A stretch of 64,000 nucleotides of DNA, from assembly GCF_025137375.1 (NCBI RefSeq), contig NZ_CP073720.1, positions 10,192,501 through 10,256,500 on the forward strand, in the 5' to 3' direction. This document shows positions 33,502-42,339 of the stretch, piece by piece. The notes under the pieces are model-generated. The model ran no database searches and was not told the origin of the DNA. It saw only the letters and a program-made list of their open reading frames with translations. Source of the stretch: Dactylosporangium fulvum. GTDB lineage: Bacteria; Actinomycetota; Actinomycetes; Mycobacteriales; Micromonosporaceae. Numbering within the stretch: position 1 is the first letter of the stretch; each line of letters starts with the position of its first letter. The translations under genes were made by a program, and so were the position numbers.

Positions 33502-34335
33502 GTGCGTTTCGGATCTCCCGCATTCAGGATGGCTTTGGCGTCGTCGAGGGGCGGATAGATTCGGCGTTCGTTGATCGACCGTTTGAGGCCCTTGGCCGGT
33601 GCGCCGGTCATTCGTACTTCCCGATCAAGTCCCGTGGTGAAGACCGCACCGGCCGAGCCGAGATCGAGACAGGTGACGTACGGTTCGGGGCTGAATGGCA
33701 CAGCAGGGTGGCCGAGCAGGTCGGCGGCGGCGTTGTGGCCGGCGATCCGGCCGAGCGGGATGGCATGCTGACAGCTCTGCAGGGTGGGGTGACCGCCTCC
33801 CGTATCGGCGGCTGCCGCGTCTCCGCTGGCGAACACGTCGGGCGATTCGGGCACGCGCAGCTGCGGGTCGACCAGCAGCCTGCCGAGCGGATCGTGCCGC
33901 CCGACGATCTGTCGGGTCAGCGGGCTGGCTGCCATGCCGGCCGTCCAGATCACCGTATGCGCGGCGATCACGGTGCCATCGCTGAGGGTGGCGCCTGTGG
34001 GTGTGACGGCGGACAGGCTCGTGTTGAGTCGGGCTTCGACACCGACCTGGTTGAGAGCAGCGCAAATCGCGGAGCAGGGGCCGGAGCCGAGCTCCGGGCC
34101 GACGGTGTCGGCACGCTCCAGCAGGATCACCCGCACCTTGTGGGACAGCGGTCCGGCGATCGCCTGGAGCCGGTCCTTGAGTTCGGTGGACACCTCTATG
34201 CCGGTGAATCCGGCACCGGCCACAACTGCGGTGAACTGCCCTGCACATGCCGGCCCGGCTGACAGCCGGTGAAGGTGGGCATCGAGGGCCACCGCGCCGC
34301 TAAGTGTGTCGACGTCGTGCAGGTGCCCTGACTTA
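33483..34335 (-). pseudogene. 5'-truncated NADH dehydrogenase-like flavoprotein
   Basis: The frame retains the second Rossmann motif VVAGAGFTGIEVSTEL, TVIWTAGMAASPLTRQI, and the FAD contact FASGDAAA, plus a C-terminal region, about 270 residues. The first 120 or so residues with the FAD-binding GxGxxG motif are absent. Homologous-looking coding (HLHDVDTLSGAVALDAHLHRL) runs up to about 34335, where an in-frame stop (ATC TGA) and unrelated sequence begin; a GTG at 34292 could still start translation of the remnant. Deletion next to soxR is inferred. Confidence 0.75.
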
Positions 34336-34436
34336 ACTGGATATCAGATGTCCTGATTTCAAACAAGGGCACGGCTTTGGTCCCACCTGCCGGCAGACGT
34401 TGCCCTGGTGTGCAGCTTCGGAGCGTCACGACGAAC

Positions 34437-34928
34437 TCAGTCGGTCCAGGACTCGCCTGGTCCCGGCTGGGTGTACGTGCCGAGAAGGCGATGCGGGCCA
34501 GGGCCCGCGTCGCCGAGCTGATCATCGGGGTTGCGTAGCGTGCACCGGTCGATGGAGAGGCAGCCGCAGCCGATGCAGTCGGAGAGGTTGTCGCGCAGAC
34601 GCTGAAGTTGATCGATCCGCTCGTCGAGTTCGGCGCGCCAGGCAGCCGAGAGCCGAGTCCAGTCCTCGCGCGTGGGGGTTCGCTCATCAGGCAGGCCGGA
34701 CAGGGCTTCAGCGACGAGACGCAGCGGAATACCGACGCGCTGGGCGACCCGGATGAAGGAGACCCGGCGGAGGGTGTCCCGCGGGTATCGGCGCTGGTTT
34801 CCGGCGGTGCGGCGGCTGTGGATGAGGCCTTTGCTCTCGTAGAAGTGCAGGGTGGTGATGGCGACACCACTGCGGGCGGCGACCTGACCGACGGTGAGTT
34901 CGGCGGCACGCGGGGGCGGTTTGAGCAC
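34437..34928 (-). CDS. soxR: Redox-sensing MerR-family regulator SoxR
   Basis: 163 residues from GTG at 34928. N-terminal MerR HTH (LTVGQVAARSGVAITTLHFYESKGLI), dimerisation helix, and the SoxR [2Fe-2S] cluster motif CIGCGCLSIDRC with Cys118, Cys121, Cys123 and Cys129. An earlier in-frame ATG at 34982 is rejected because it would place the SoxR box (34948-34969) inside the coding sequence. In actinomycetes SoxR senses redox-active metabolites and turns on flavin reductases and efflux, which are exactly the divergent genes here. Confidence 0.93.
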   Translation of the reverse strand: MLKPPPRAAELTVGQVAARSGVAITTLHFYESKGLIHSRRTAGNQRRYPRDTLRRVSFIRVAQRVGIPLRLVAEALSGLPDERTPTREDWTRLSAAWRAELDERIDQLQRLRDNLSDCIGCGCLSIDRCTLRNPDDQLGDAGPGPHRLLGTYTQPGPGESWTD

Positions 34929-34945
34929 CGGCTCATCGTATCGGC

Positions 34946-34976
34946 TTGACCTCGACCATACTCGAGGTCTGATGCT
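34946..34976 (+). promoter_or_regulatory. SoxR box within a MerR-type 19-bp-spacer promoter
   Basis: CCTCGA-N6-TCGAGG (34950-34967), flanked to GACCTCGA/TCGAGGTC (34948-34955 and 34962-34969), has the same geometry as the SoxR consensus CCTCAAG-TTAA-CTTGAGG. It lies between TTGACC (34946-34951) and GATGCT (34971-34976), a 19-bp spacer as in MerR/SoxR-activated promoters, reading towards the FMN reductase gene. Confidence 0.82.
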
Positions 34977-35044
34977 GTCCACGTGAGAGCCGCTCTGCTT
35001 GCCCCTGGCCCTGCCTATGCCTCTGTCAGTGACCGGAGGCCCTG

Positions 35045-35605
35045 ATGGCGCGTATCGGGATCATCATCGGCAGCACCCGCCCCGGGCGTCGCGGACCAGC
35101 CGTCGGACGCTGGGTCCATCAGGTCGCGGTGACGGACCGCCCAGCGGTGACGTTCGAGATCCTCGATCTCGCGGACTTCGGGCTGCCGCTGCTGGACGAG
35201 CCGTGTCCGGCCGCGATGGGCCAGTACCGCTATCCGCACACGCACGCCTGGGCGAATGCGGTGGCACGGTGTGACGGGTTCGTCTTTGTCACTCCTGAGT
35301 ACAACCATTCCACCTCGGCGGCGATGAAGAACGCCATCGACTACCTGTTCGCGGAATGGCATGACAAGGCCGCCGGCTTCGTCAGCTACGGGGTTACCGG
35401 AGGCTGGCGCGCCACCGAGGCCCTACGCCTGATCCTGGCCGAGGTCCGGGTCGCCGGCGTGCGCACCGCGGTCGGCCTCTCCCTCTTCACCGACTTCTCC
35501 GCCAGCGGCCTGACGCCCGCACCCCACCAGCGCGCCACGTTGCAGACGATGCTGGACGAGCTGCTCACCTGGTCTTCCGCCCTGTCCCGGGTGCGGCAAT
35601 CGTGA
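35045..35605 (+). CDS. NADPH-dependent FMN reductase
   Basis: 186 residues of flavodoxin-like fold. FMN phosphate-binding motif is IIGSTRPGRRG (residues 6-16); VTPEYNHSTSAAMKNAIDYL (about 82-101) carries the conserved PEYN. Homologs are established SoxR targets in Streptomyces. It should reduce FMN, quinones or redox-cycling metabolites using NADPH. ATG at 35045 follows GGAGG. Its stop codon overlaps the MFS start by 4 nt (GTGA). Confidence 0.92.
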   Translation: MARIGIIIGSTRPGRRGPAVGRWVHQVAVTDRPAVTFEILDLADFGLPLLDEPCPAAMGQYRYPHTHAWANAVARCDGFVFVTPEYNHSTSAAMKNAIDYLFAEWHDKAAGFVSYGVTGGWRATEALRLILAEVRVAGVRTAVGLSLFTDFSASGLTPAPHQRATLQTMLDELLTWSSALSRVRQS

Positions 35606-36816
35606 CGGAAGACCGGTCCGCAGCCACCAGCCGGCCCAGCACGCATCGGCGAACCGCACTGATCGTGCTCCTGCTGGGCTCCACCCTCACAGTGATGGCC
35701 GGAGCGGTGCTCGCCCCGGTGGTCGGGCTCCTCCAGACGGACCTGGACCTCACCGCCGTCACCGCCGGGCTCGTCCTCACCGCCCACGGCCTCTCGCTAG
35801 CCCTTGCCGGCCCGGCCGTAGGCCGGGCGATCGACCGCTGGGGAGTACGCGGACCACTCACCGTGGGCCTGCTCCTCTACGGGGTCGCCGGAGGCGCCGG
35901 ACTCCTCACCACCTCCTACCCCGCCCTCATCGCCAGCCGGCTGGTCTTCGGCATCGGCGCCGCAGTCGTCTTCACCGGCACCACCCTTGCTCTGCTCGAC
36001 CTCTACGAAGGCGCCGCACGGGACCGGGCCATGGGCTGGCGCTCGACCGCGATCAGCCTCGGCGGTGTCCTGTGGCCGCTGACCGGCGGCGCCCTGGGCG
36101 CCATCTCCTGGCACGCCCCGTTCGCCGTCTACCTCCTAGGCGTGCCGCTCGGACTAGCCACCCTACGCGCGCTGCCAGCCCCTGCACGGCCGGCCACGAC
36201 CGGCCCCCACACCAACGATCCGGCTCAACCGCTGCGTGCACTGATCAGCAGCCAGCCCCGGCTCCTGGGCGTCTACGGCCTGCAGATCGTGGCCACCGTG
36301 CTGCTCTACGGCATCCTGGTGTTCCTGCCGCTGCGTCTCGCCGAGGTCGGCATTACCGACACACGCATCGTCGCTGCCTTCACTGCGACACTGTCCGTGA
36401 CCATGAGCCTGGCCGGTCTCCGCTACGCGCAGGCTCGCGCCCGGCTCGGGCACACACAACTTCTGATCCTCGCCTACAGCATCTGGACCATCGCACTGGC
36501 AACACTCGGCCTCACCGACACACCGGCCCTGCTCCTGGCCGCGCCCGCCCTCTTCGGCATCGGCATGGGACTGGCAGTCCCGGCCCTGACCGTCCTGACC
36601 GCGCAGCACGCCCCAGCGAACCACCGCGGGCAGGCCACCGCCCTGCTGGCCACCGCCACCTTCACCGGCCAGTTCATCTCGCCCCTACTCCTCGGCCCGG
36701 TCCAGACCGCCACCTCCGTCACCGGGACCTTCCTGACCACCGCCGCACTTGCCGCCGGAACACTCATCGCGCTCCTGGCCACCCGCTCAGGAAGCCCACC
36801 CGGCAACCGGAGATGA
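35602..36816 (+). CDS. MFS transporter of the SoxR operon
   Basis: 404 residues with 12 predicted transmembrane helices and the MFS motif A-like GRAIDRWGVRGPL between helices 2 and 3. It belongs to the drug:H+ antiporter type. GTG start overlaps the FMN reductase stop codon by 4 nt, so both are translated together and controlled by the SoxR promoter. Export of redox-active metabolites is inferred from this context. Confidence 0.9.
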   Translation: MTEDRSAATSRPSTHRRTALIVLLLGSTLTVMAGAVLAPVVGLLQTDLDLTAVTAGLVLTAHGLSLALAGPAVGRAIDRWGVRGPLTVGLLLYGVAGGAGLLTTSYPALIASRLVFGIGAAVVFTGTTLALLDLYEGAARDRAMGWRSTAISLGGVLWPLTGGALGAISWHAPFAVYLLGVPLGLATLRALPAPARPATTGPHTNDPAQPLRALISSQPRLLGVYGLQIVATVLLYGILVFLPLRLAEVGITDTRIVAAFTATLSVTMSLAGLRYAQARARLGHTQLLILAYSIWTIALATLGLTDTPALLLAAPALFGIGMGLAVPALTVLTAQHAPANHRGQATALLATATFTGQFISPLLLGPVQTATSVTGTFLTTAALAAGTLIALLATRSGSPPGNRR

Positions 36817-36844
36817 ACCCAACCGCAGCCACCTCTGCGGTCGG

Positions 36845-39442
36845 TCAAGGCAAAATCTCGACGTACCCGTCGGTTCCGTGCACGCGGATCCGCTGCCCGT
36901 CCCGGATCAGCCGGGTGGCCTGCTCCACACCCACGACGGCCGGCAAGCCGTATTCCCGGGCGATCACTGCGCCGTGGGTCATCAGGCCGCCCACCTCCGT
37001 CACCAGGCCCGTGATCGCGACGAACAGGGGCGACCAGCTGGGGTCTGTGTAGGCCGTGACCAGGATGTCGCCCGCTTCGAGATCGGCCTCCGCCATGTCC
37101 AGGATGACGCGGGCCCGGCCCTCGACGGTCCCGGCGGAAACCGGTAGGCCGATCAGGGCACCGGCCGGCACGTCGTCGCGCCGGTACGCCCCGGCGATGG
37201 CCTCGCCGTCCGATGTGAGCACCCGCGGTGGCGTGAGCGTCCGGTACGACCGGAAGGCGTCCTTGCGCTGGCGGATGAGCAGGTCGTCCACCTGGTTGGT
37301 GCGCACGACGTCGTGGAGTTCCTGGAACGTAAGGTAGAAGATGTCCTCCTTTTCAGGAAGCACGTTTGCCTGCACGAGGCGCTCGGCCTCTTCCAGCAAG
37401 GCCTGCTTGTAGACGAAGTAGCGGCTGACGATGCCGTACTTCGGATACTCCCGATAGCCGATGAAGGTCCGGACCCGGTCGATCATCCGCTTTGTCTCGC
37501 CGGCTTTCTGCTCCCCGTCCGGCAGTGCTCGCAAGCGTTCGAGCACGTCCTGTTCCTTCTTCTGCGCCTCCTGCTGCCCTTGCGCGAAGCGCCGCTCGGC
37601 GGCGCCCGGCTCGAAGAGCTTGATGTTGTCGAGGATCAGGGGCACGAGCGTGGTGGGGCGTTCGCTCCAGCGCGGCCTCGTGATGTCGATCTCGCCGACG
37701 CAGCGCATGCCGTACTTGACGAGGTAGGCCTCGATGGCGTCGCGCGCTTCGGTCCCGCCCGCGAACTTCGGCAGCTCGTCCAGGAAGCCGTCGTCCTCGA
37801 CGCCCTGCAGGAACGCCACCACCTGCGGATGCGGGCGGATCACGTCGGCGACGTCGAGCAGCGCCAGCCCCATCTCCGACGTGACGTTGTCGGGGGCGGA
37901 CAGCGTGAGCGTGTCGGCCGCGTTCTTCTCGCCCAGCCATTCCCGCAGCCGGTCGTTGAGCCACCAGGTGGCCTCCATCCCCGCCATGATCGCCTGCATG
38001 CTCAGCGGATCACCGAGGACCCTCTTGTGCTCCTGGAAGGCCTCCAGCAGGAAGTCGAACAGCGCCGGCCCGGTCTTGGTGCGGATGTCGCGCCGCAGGG
38101 CGGCGATGGACTCCTGGCTGCGCTCGATCAGCTCGGTGACGATGGTCGGATCGGTCTCGATCGGGGCGGATGGGCCGCCGACCGGCGGCCCGCCGGGACC
38201 CCCGTCCGGAAGCGCCGGGACGAAGTCGCCGCGGTCGAGGACCGTCTCCAGCGCGTCCCTGATCAGCGGATCGGACCTCCCCGCCATCTCCAGAAGACCG
38301 GCGCGGCTCGCGGGCGAGGCCAGGAGCCGGGTGGCGTCGACGAACAGCCGCCCGCCGGCCTCGTGCATCGGCGCCATGGCCGTCAGCTGCCACACAGAGA
38401 TGCCCAGAGGCCTCATGGGGTCGGTCATCATCTGCTGGTGACCGACCGAGAGGTAGACGTGGTTCTCCTGGTCGCCGGTCTCGGGGACGGGAAACAGCGT
38501 GGTGATCGGCCGGCTCTGCACGATCTGGAAGCCGTCATCGACCAGGCACCATTCGATGTCCTGCGGGCGGCCGAAATGCGCTTCGATCCGCCGCCCGAGC
38601 CGCACGAGCCGCACGACCTGCGCATCCGTCAGCGCCGGCTGTTCCTGCCGCTGCGGGTCGATCGCCACTTCCCGCGTCCCGCCGGCCGGCAGGGCGTAAA
38701 CGGCACGCTGCTTGGCGGCGACCGCCTTGGCGACGACCTCGCCGTCGCGGACCTTGAAGACGTCCGGGTTCACCAGGCCGGAGACCAGGGCCTCGCCGAG
38801 GCCGAAGCTGGCGTCCACGGTGGCGACCTTCCGGTTGCCCGTGACGGGGTCGGCCGTGAACAGGATGCCGGCCGCCTGCGGGAAGACCATCCGCTGCACG
38901 ACCACGGCCATGTTGACCTTCCGGTGGTCGAAGCCGTTGCGCAGGCGGTAGGTCACGGCCCGCTCGGTGAACAGCGACGCCCAGCACCGGCTGACGTGCT
39001 GGAGGATCACCGCCGGACCCACGACGTTCAGGTAGGTGTCCTGCTGGCCGGCGAAGGAGGCCGTCGGCAGGTCCTCTGCCGTCGCGCTGGATCGCACGGC
39101 GTAGGCCGCTTGCTCGCCGAGCCGGGCGAGCGCGTCGATGACCGCCGCCGCCAGATCGTCGGGGATGGTGACTCCTTCGAGCGTCTGACGGATCTCCGCG
39201 CTGAGCGCGCGGATCGTCTCCCGGTCGTCCGGGTTCAGGCGTGACAGCCGATCCAGTTGATCGTCGATCGACGGCGCTTCCGCCATGATCCGCCGGAAGG
39301 CGGCCGTCGTCACGCAAAACCCAGCCGGCACCCGGATGCCTCCGATCCGCGACAGCCCGCCCAGGTGCGCGGCCTTGCCGCCGACGACCGCGACCTGCGT
39401 CTCGTCAACCTCTTGAAGATCCAACACGTACTGCTCAATCAC
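36845..39442 (-). CDS. rph: Rifamycin phosphotransferase (PEP synthase-like)
   Basis: 865 residues, the standard size for rifampin phosphotransferase. N-terminal ATP-grasp half: VGGKAAHLGGLSRI, YAVRSSATAEDLPTASFAGQQDTYLNV and DIEWCLVDDGFQIVQSRPITTL. A middle rifamycin-binding region contains GHQQMMTDPMRPLGISVWQ. The C-terminal swivelling domain has GGLMTHGAVIAREYGLPAVVG with the phospho-carrier His823. The enzyme uses ATP to phosphorylate rifamycins (giving AMP and Pi). GTG at 39442 follows GGAGG by 7 nt; longer in-frame starts lack support. A rifamycin-associated element lies 119 bp upstream. Confidence 0.93.
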   Translation of the reverse strand: MIEQYVLDLQEVDETQVAVVGGKAAHLGGLSRIGGIRVPAGFCVTTAAFRRIMAEAPSIDDQLDRLSRLNPDDRETIRALSAEIRQTLEGVTIPDDLAAAVIDALARLGEQAAYAVRSSATAEDLPTASFAGQQDTYLNVVGPAVILQHVSRCWASLFTERAVTYRLRNGFDHRKVNMAVVVQRMVFPQAAGILFTADPVTGNRKVATVDASFGLGEALVSGLVNPDVFKVRDGEVVAKAVAAKQRAVYALPAGGTREVAIDPQRQEQPALTDAQVVRLVRLGRRIEAHFGRPQDIEWCLVDDGFQIVQSRPITTLFPVPETGDQENHVYLSVGHQQMMTDPMRPLGISVWQLTAMAPMHEAGGRLFVDATRLLASPASRAGLLEMAGRSDPLIRDALETVLDRGDFVPALPDGGPGGPPVGGPSAPIETDPTIVTELIERSQESIAALRRDIRTKTGPALFDFLLEAFQEHKRVLGDPLSMQAIMAGMEATWWLNDRLREWLGEKNAADTLTLSAPDNVTSEMGLALLDVADVIRPHPQVVAFLQGVEDDGFLDELPKFAGGTEARDAIEAYLVKYGMRCVGEIDITRPRWSERPTTLVPLILDNIKLFEPGAAERRFAQGQQEAQKKEQDVLERLRALPDGEQKAGETKRMIDRVRTFIGYREYPKYGIVSRYFVYKQALLEEAERLVQANVLPEKEDIFYLTFQELHDVVRTNQVDDLLIRQRKDAFRSYRTLTPPRVLTSDGEAIAGAYRRDDVPAGALIGLPVSAGTVEGRARVILDMAEADLEAGDILVTAYTDPSWSPLFVAITGLVTEVGGLMTHGAVIAREYGLPAVVGVEQATRLIRDGQRIRVHGTDGYVEILP

Positions 39443-39962
39443 TGCGACACCTCCGAGGCAGCCGTGCTCAGCCGCACCGCACCGGCCGATCGACACACGC
39501 CCGTTGTGCTTCCCAATGCCGCAGGTCGCGGCCCCGGCCGACGATTCTGCGCCACAACACGGGTCTTGCCACAAGCCCCCCAGTGCGCGATACGTTAGGA
39601 GTGGCAAGGGGAGGATCTCCTTGCCTTTGCTTTGCCGTCCGCTGGGAACTGACAAGCTTCTCGCGAGCTGCGGCGCATCGCGTACGACGTCATGTTGTCC
39701 GCCTATGGACCGGTGAAATCGCCGCAATCGGCCCCTGAGCTGCGCGAATCGCGGCGGGCCGCCCGGCCGGTCGCGGTGGCGGGTCTTGTCCCGCATCCCT
39801 CTCGCGGCCGCAGCTCAGTAGGTGTGGCGGAGGGGTGGCCGGTCCGAGGTCCCGGTGGTGAGGGGACTTCGGTCCCGGACGGTTGGGGAGGTTCGGCACG
39901 AGCGCCCGGCACCGGCCGGGGATGACGATGTGTGTGTCAACAGAGAACGGCAGGAGGCCGAG
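39443..39962. other. Divergent regulatory region between rph and the DoxX gene
   Basis: About 520 bases without genes. Holds the RAE (39561-39579), a smaller hairpin GGCAAGGGGAGGATCTCCTTGCC-type at 39603-39625, a TAACGT possible -10 for rph (39591-39596, minus strand), and the ribosome-binding site of the DoxX gene at 39952-39956. Confidence 0.6.
39561..39579 (-). promoter_or_regulatory. Rifamycin-associated element (RAE)
   Basis: On the minus strand GGGGCTTGTGGCAAGACCC is a 19-bp imperfect palindrome matching the RAE consensus I recall (GGGGCTTGCGGCAAGGCCC-like) found upstream of rifamycin-inactivating genes in actinomycetes. It sits 119 bp before the rph start codon, on the expected strand. 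It makes rph expression rifamycin-inducible in characterised cases. Confidence 0.85.
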
Positions 39963-40547
39963 ATGAGCACCGCACACATCCACCAGGCCAGTCACCTCGA
40001 GCGGGTCGAGGCCCCGGGCAGCATGCTCACCAAGACGGCCGCCAAGGCACTGGCGGTGCTGCGGTACGCCACCGGGTTCGTCTTCCTCTGGGCGTTTCTC
40101 GACAAGACCTTCGGCCTGGGCTACTCCACCCCGGAGGCGAAGGCCTGGATCAACGGCGGCAGCCCCACCAAGGGCTTCCTCGCCAACGTCGACGTCGGCC
40201 CCCTGCAGGGCTTCTTCCACACCATCGCCGGCACCTGGTACGCCAACTGGCTGTTCATGCTCGGCCTGCTCGGCATCGGCCTGGCGCTCATCGCCGGCAT
40301 CGGCCTGCGCGTCGCCGCCGCCTCGGGCACCATCATCATGGCCGGCATGTGGCTGGCCGAGTTCCCCCTCGCCCAGCACACCGCCAAGGGCGCCCCGAGC
40401 GGCTCGACCAACCCCTTCATGGACTACCACATCATCTACGCCGTCGTGCTCATCGTCCTGGCCGCCGCCTACGCCGGCCACACCTGGGGCCTCGGCCGCC
40501 GCTGGGCCAAACTGCCCATCGTCCAGCGCAACCGCTGGCTCATCTGA
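39963..40547 (+). CDS. DoxX-family membrane protein
   Basis: 194 residues from ATG at 39963, with AGGAGG 6 nt upstream. Four transmembrane segments (about 30-50, 90-112, 113-135, 152-175) with the DoxX opening LAVLRYATGFVFLWAFLDKTFGLG. The family is linked to oxidative stress or thiosulfate:quinone oxidoreductase-like functions. Followed by a clean terminator. Confidence 0.85.
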   Translation: MSTAHIHQASHLERVEAPGSMLTKTAAKALAVLRYATGFVFLWAFLDKTFGLGYSTPEAKAWINGGSPTKGFLANVDVGPLQGFFHTIAGTWYANWLFMLGLLGIGLALIAGIGLRVAAASGTIIMAGMWLAEFPLAQHTAKGAPSGSTNPFMDYHIIYAVVLIVLAAAYAGHTWGLGRRWAKLPIVQRNRWLI

Positions 40548-40567
40548 ATCCCTCCCGACCAGCCACA

Positions 40568-40601
40568 AAGCCCGGTTGAGGCAGCCGCCTCAACCGGGCT
40601 T
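40568..40601 (+). terminator. Terminator after the DoxX gene
   Basis: A perfect 15-bp stem (40568-40582 with 40587-40601) and AGCC loop, 20 nt after the stop codon. Confidence 0.88.
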
Positions 40602-40628
40602 CAGCACGCGGCCCGGTCCGAGAGGTCA

Positions 40629-40634
40629 TATAGT
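40629..40634 (+). promoter_or_regulatory. -10 element TATAGT of a leaderless promoter
   Basis: TATAGT ends 6 nt before the GTG at 40641; no ribosome-binding site is present. Confidence 0.55.
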
Positions 40635-40640
40635 CACGCG

Positions 40641-41249
40641 GTGAACTTGGAACAGGTTCGGCAGGCATATGCGTCCGTCGCAGAGCTCTACATCGAGCTG
40701 TTCGGTTCAAGCCAGCAGGTCCACGCCGACGACCTGGCCTTCATCGGACGACATCTGGCGGGCCGGCCCGGCACGGTGCTCGATCTGGGCTGCGGGCCTG
40801 GCCATATCACCGATTACCTTCGCTCGCTGGGTGTCGACGCGACGGGAATCGACATGGTCCCCGAGTTCATCGCCCATGCGCAGGCGGTCCACCCGAGCGG
40901 TAGGTACCAACTCGGGTCGATGGAAGATCTCGACGTCGCCAACCACTCGATCGCCGGCATCCTGGCCTGGTACTCGTTGATCCATCTACCGCCGCAAAGG
41001 CTCGACGGCGTGCTCGCCAAGTTCCGGCGAGCGATGGCCCCGGCTGGAACGTTGGTGCTCGGCGTCTTCGACGGTGACGAAGTAGCCGCCTTCGATCACA
41101 AAGTCGTGACCGCCTATCGCTGGCCCATGGACGAGCTCGTCGAGCGACTGACGCAAGCCGGATTCACGGAAGTCGAGCGCCTGCAGCGGCCCGGCGAAGG
41201 CACTCACCGGCCGCACGCCGCCGTCGCGGCAGTTGCAACTGAAAGGTGA
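40641..41249 (+). CDS. Class I SAM-dependent methyltransferase
   Basis: 202 residues. SAM motif I is VLDLGCGPGHITDYL (about 46-60), motif II/acidic GIDMVPEFI (about 69), and motif IV LAWYSLIHLPP. The small size and lack of extra domains fit a UbiE/Methyltransf_11-type enzyme on a small molecule. Substrate unknown. Probably leaderless from GTG at 40641. Confidence 0.87.
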   Translation: MNLEQVRQAYASVAELYIELFGSSQQVHADDLAFIGRHLAGRPGTVLDLGCGPGHITDYLRSLGVDATGIDMVPEFIAHAQAVHPSGRYQLGSMEDLDVANHSIAGILAWYSLIHLPPQRLDGVLAKFRRAMAPAGTLVLGVFDGDEVAAFDHKVVTAYRWPMDELVERLTQAGFTEVERLQRPGEGTHRPHAAVAAVATER

Positions 41250-41277
41250 GCTGAGTCGGCAACGTTGGGGCTGAACG

Positions 41278-42207
41278 CTAGGCCCACTCCGGCGTCCACA
41301 CCTTCTCGTCGGGTGTGTCCACTCGTCTGGAGCCGAGGTAGTCGCGAAGTTTGCTGAGCGCGGGATGCGGGTTGTCGTCGCGCCAGATCAGTGACATCGG
41401 ATAAACCGGTGCCGGGTCGCGCACCGGTATGCGCCGCAGGTCGTAGCTGTCCGGCCATAGATATCGCGTGCGTTCGCCGGCCAACGTCGCCAGTTCCGAG
41501 GAGTCGGCGATCTCGGCCAGCAGTGCCTCGTTTCCGAAGACCGGCCCGACCACGTCGATGGTGAGACCGAACACGGCGGCGAGTTCGTCGTAGTAGCTGG
41601 CCCATTCGGTACCGGCGGCCATGCCGGGCATCCAGATGCGGTGTTCGGCAAGTTGTGCGGGCGTGACGGCGCGGGCGCCGGCGAGCGCATGGCGTGGCCC
41701 GACGAGGAGCTCGTGGTGCTCGTCGATCACGCGGGCGGTCCTGATCGCGCCTGGCAGCCGGCGCGCGGGAACGGTGACGGCGTGGAAGGTCACGTCGATC
41801 GTCCCCGCCTCGACGGCGGCGATCGCGGCATGGGCGTCGGCGTCGAGGGTCACGACATCCAGCTCGATCCGCGGATGCGTTCGGTGGAAGTCCTGCAGCA
41901 GCACCGCTGGCGCGATCCGTCGACTGTGGACGTCAACACGGAGGGCGCGCCGGCCGGGGCGCACGGAAGCGTCGGCGCGCGCTTCCACCCGGAGCAGTTC
42001 ACGGGCGTGGGGCAGGAAGGCCTGGCCGTCGATCGTGAGTTGGGCGCCGCGAGCCGTGCGGGTGAACAGCCGCACCTCCAAATCCTTCTCCAGCGCGGCG
42101 ATGCGCTTGGACACGGCCTGCTGGGTGATCGACAGCGCGGCGGCGGCTTCCTGGAACTGGCCGGCGTCCGCGGCGGCGACGAAGGTACGCACGGCGTCGA
42201 GATCCAC
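41278..42207 (-). CDS. LysR-family transcriptional regulator
   Basis: 309 residues. HTH at the N-terminus (FVAAADAGQFQEAAAALSITQQAVSKRIAALEKDLEVRLF) and a substrate-binding domain of two Rossmann-like lobes (about 90-300). GTG at 42207 is preceded by TAGGTT and a 7-nt gap, suggesting a leaderless mRNA. Divergent from an MFS gene 120-130 bp away; such pairs usually mean the regulator controls the transporter. Confidence 0.9.
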   Translation of the reverse strand: MDLDAVRTFVAAADAGQFQEAAAALSITQQAVSKRIAALEKDLEVRLFTRTARGAQLTIDGQAFLPHARELLRVEARADASVRPGRRALRVDVHSRRIAPAVLLQDFHRTHPRIELDVVTLDADAHAAIAAVEAGTIDVTFHAVTVPARRLPGAIRTARVIDEHHELLVGPRHALAGARAVTPAQLAEHRIWMPGMAAGTEWASYYDELAAVFGLTIDVVGPVFGNEALLAEIADSSELATLAGERTRYLWPDSYDLRRIPVRDPAPVYPMSLIWRDDNPHPALSKLRDYLGSRRVDTPDEKVWTPEWA

Positions 42208-42214
42208 GCCGCAG

Positions 42215-42220
42215 AACCTA
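42215..42220 (-). promoter_or_regulatory. -10 element TAGGTT of a leaderless promoter
   Basis: Minus-strand TAGGTT, 7 nt, then GTG of the LysR gene at 42207; no ribosome-binding site. Confidence 0.45.
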
Positions 42221-42339
42221 CTCGTACAACACAGGGTTGTGGCTCGCCGTCGGCTCAGTTGTTTGATCCGTCTTCTTCGGCCTTGTTCTGATCACAGCGA
42301 CCAACGGCAGGTTGTTCGAAGCGGCAGGTGCGGAGTTTG

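Noticed and set aside
32566..34335. Integrated element at tRNA-Lys
   Set aside because: No integrase, and I see no repeat of the tRNA 3' end downstream.
37313..39244. 643-residue open frame antisense to rph
   Set aside because: Mirror frame of a gene with complete ATP-grasp and swivelling-domain motifs; no domains of its own.
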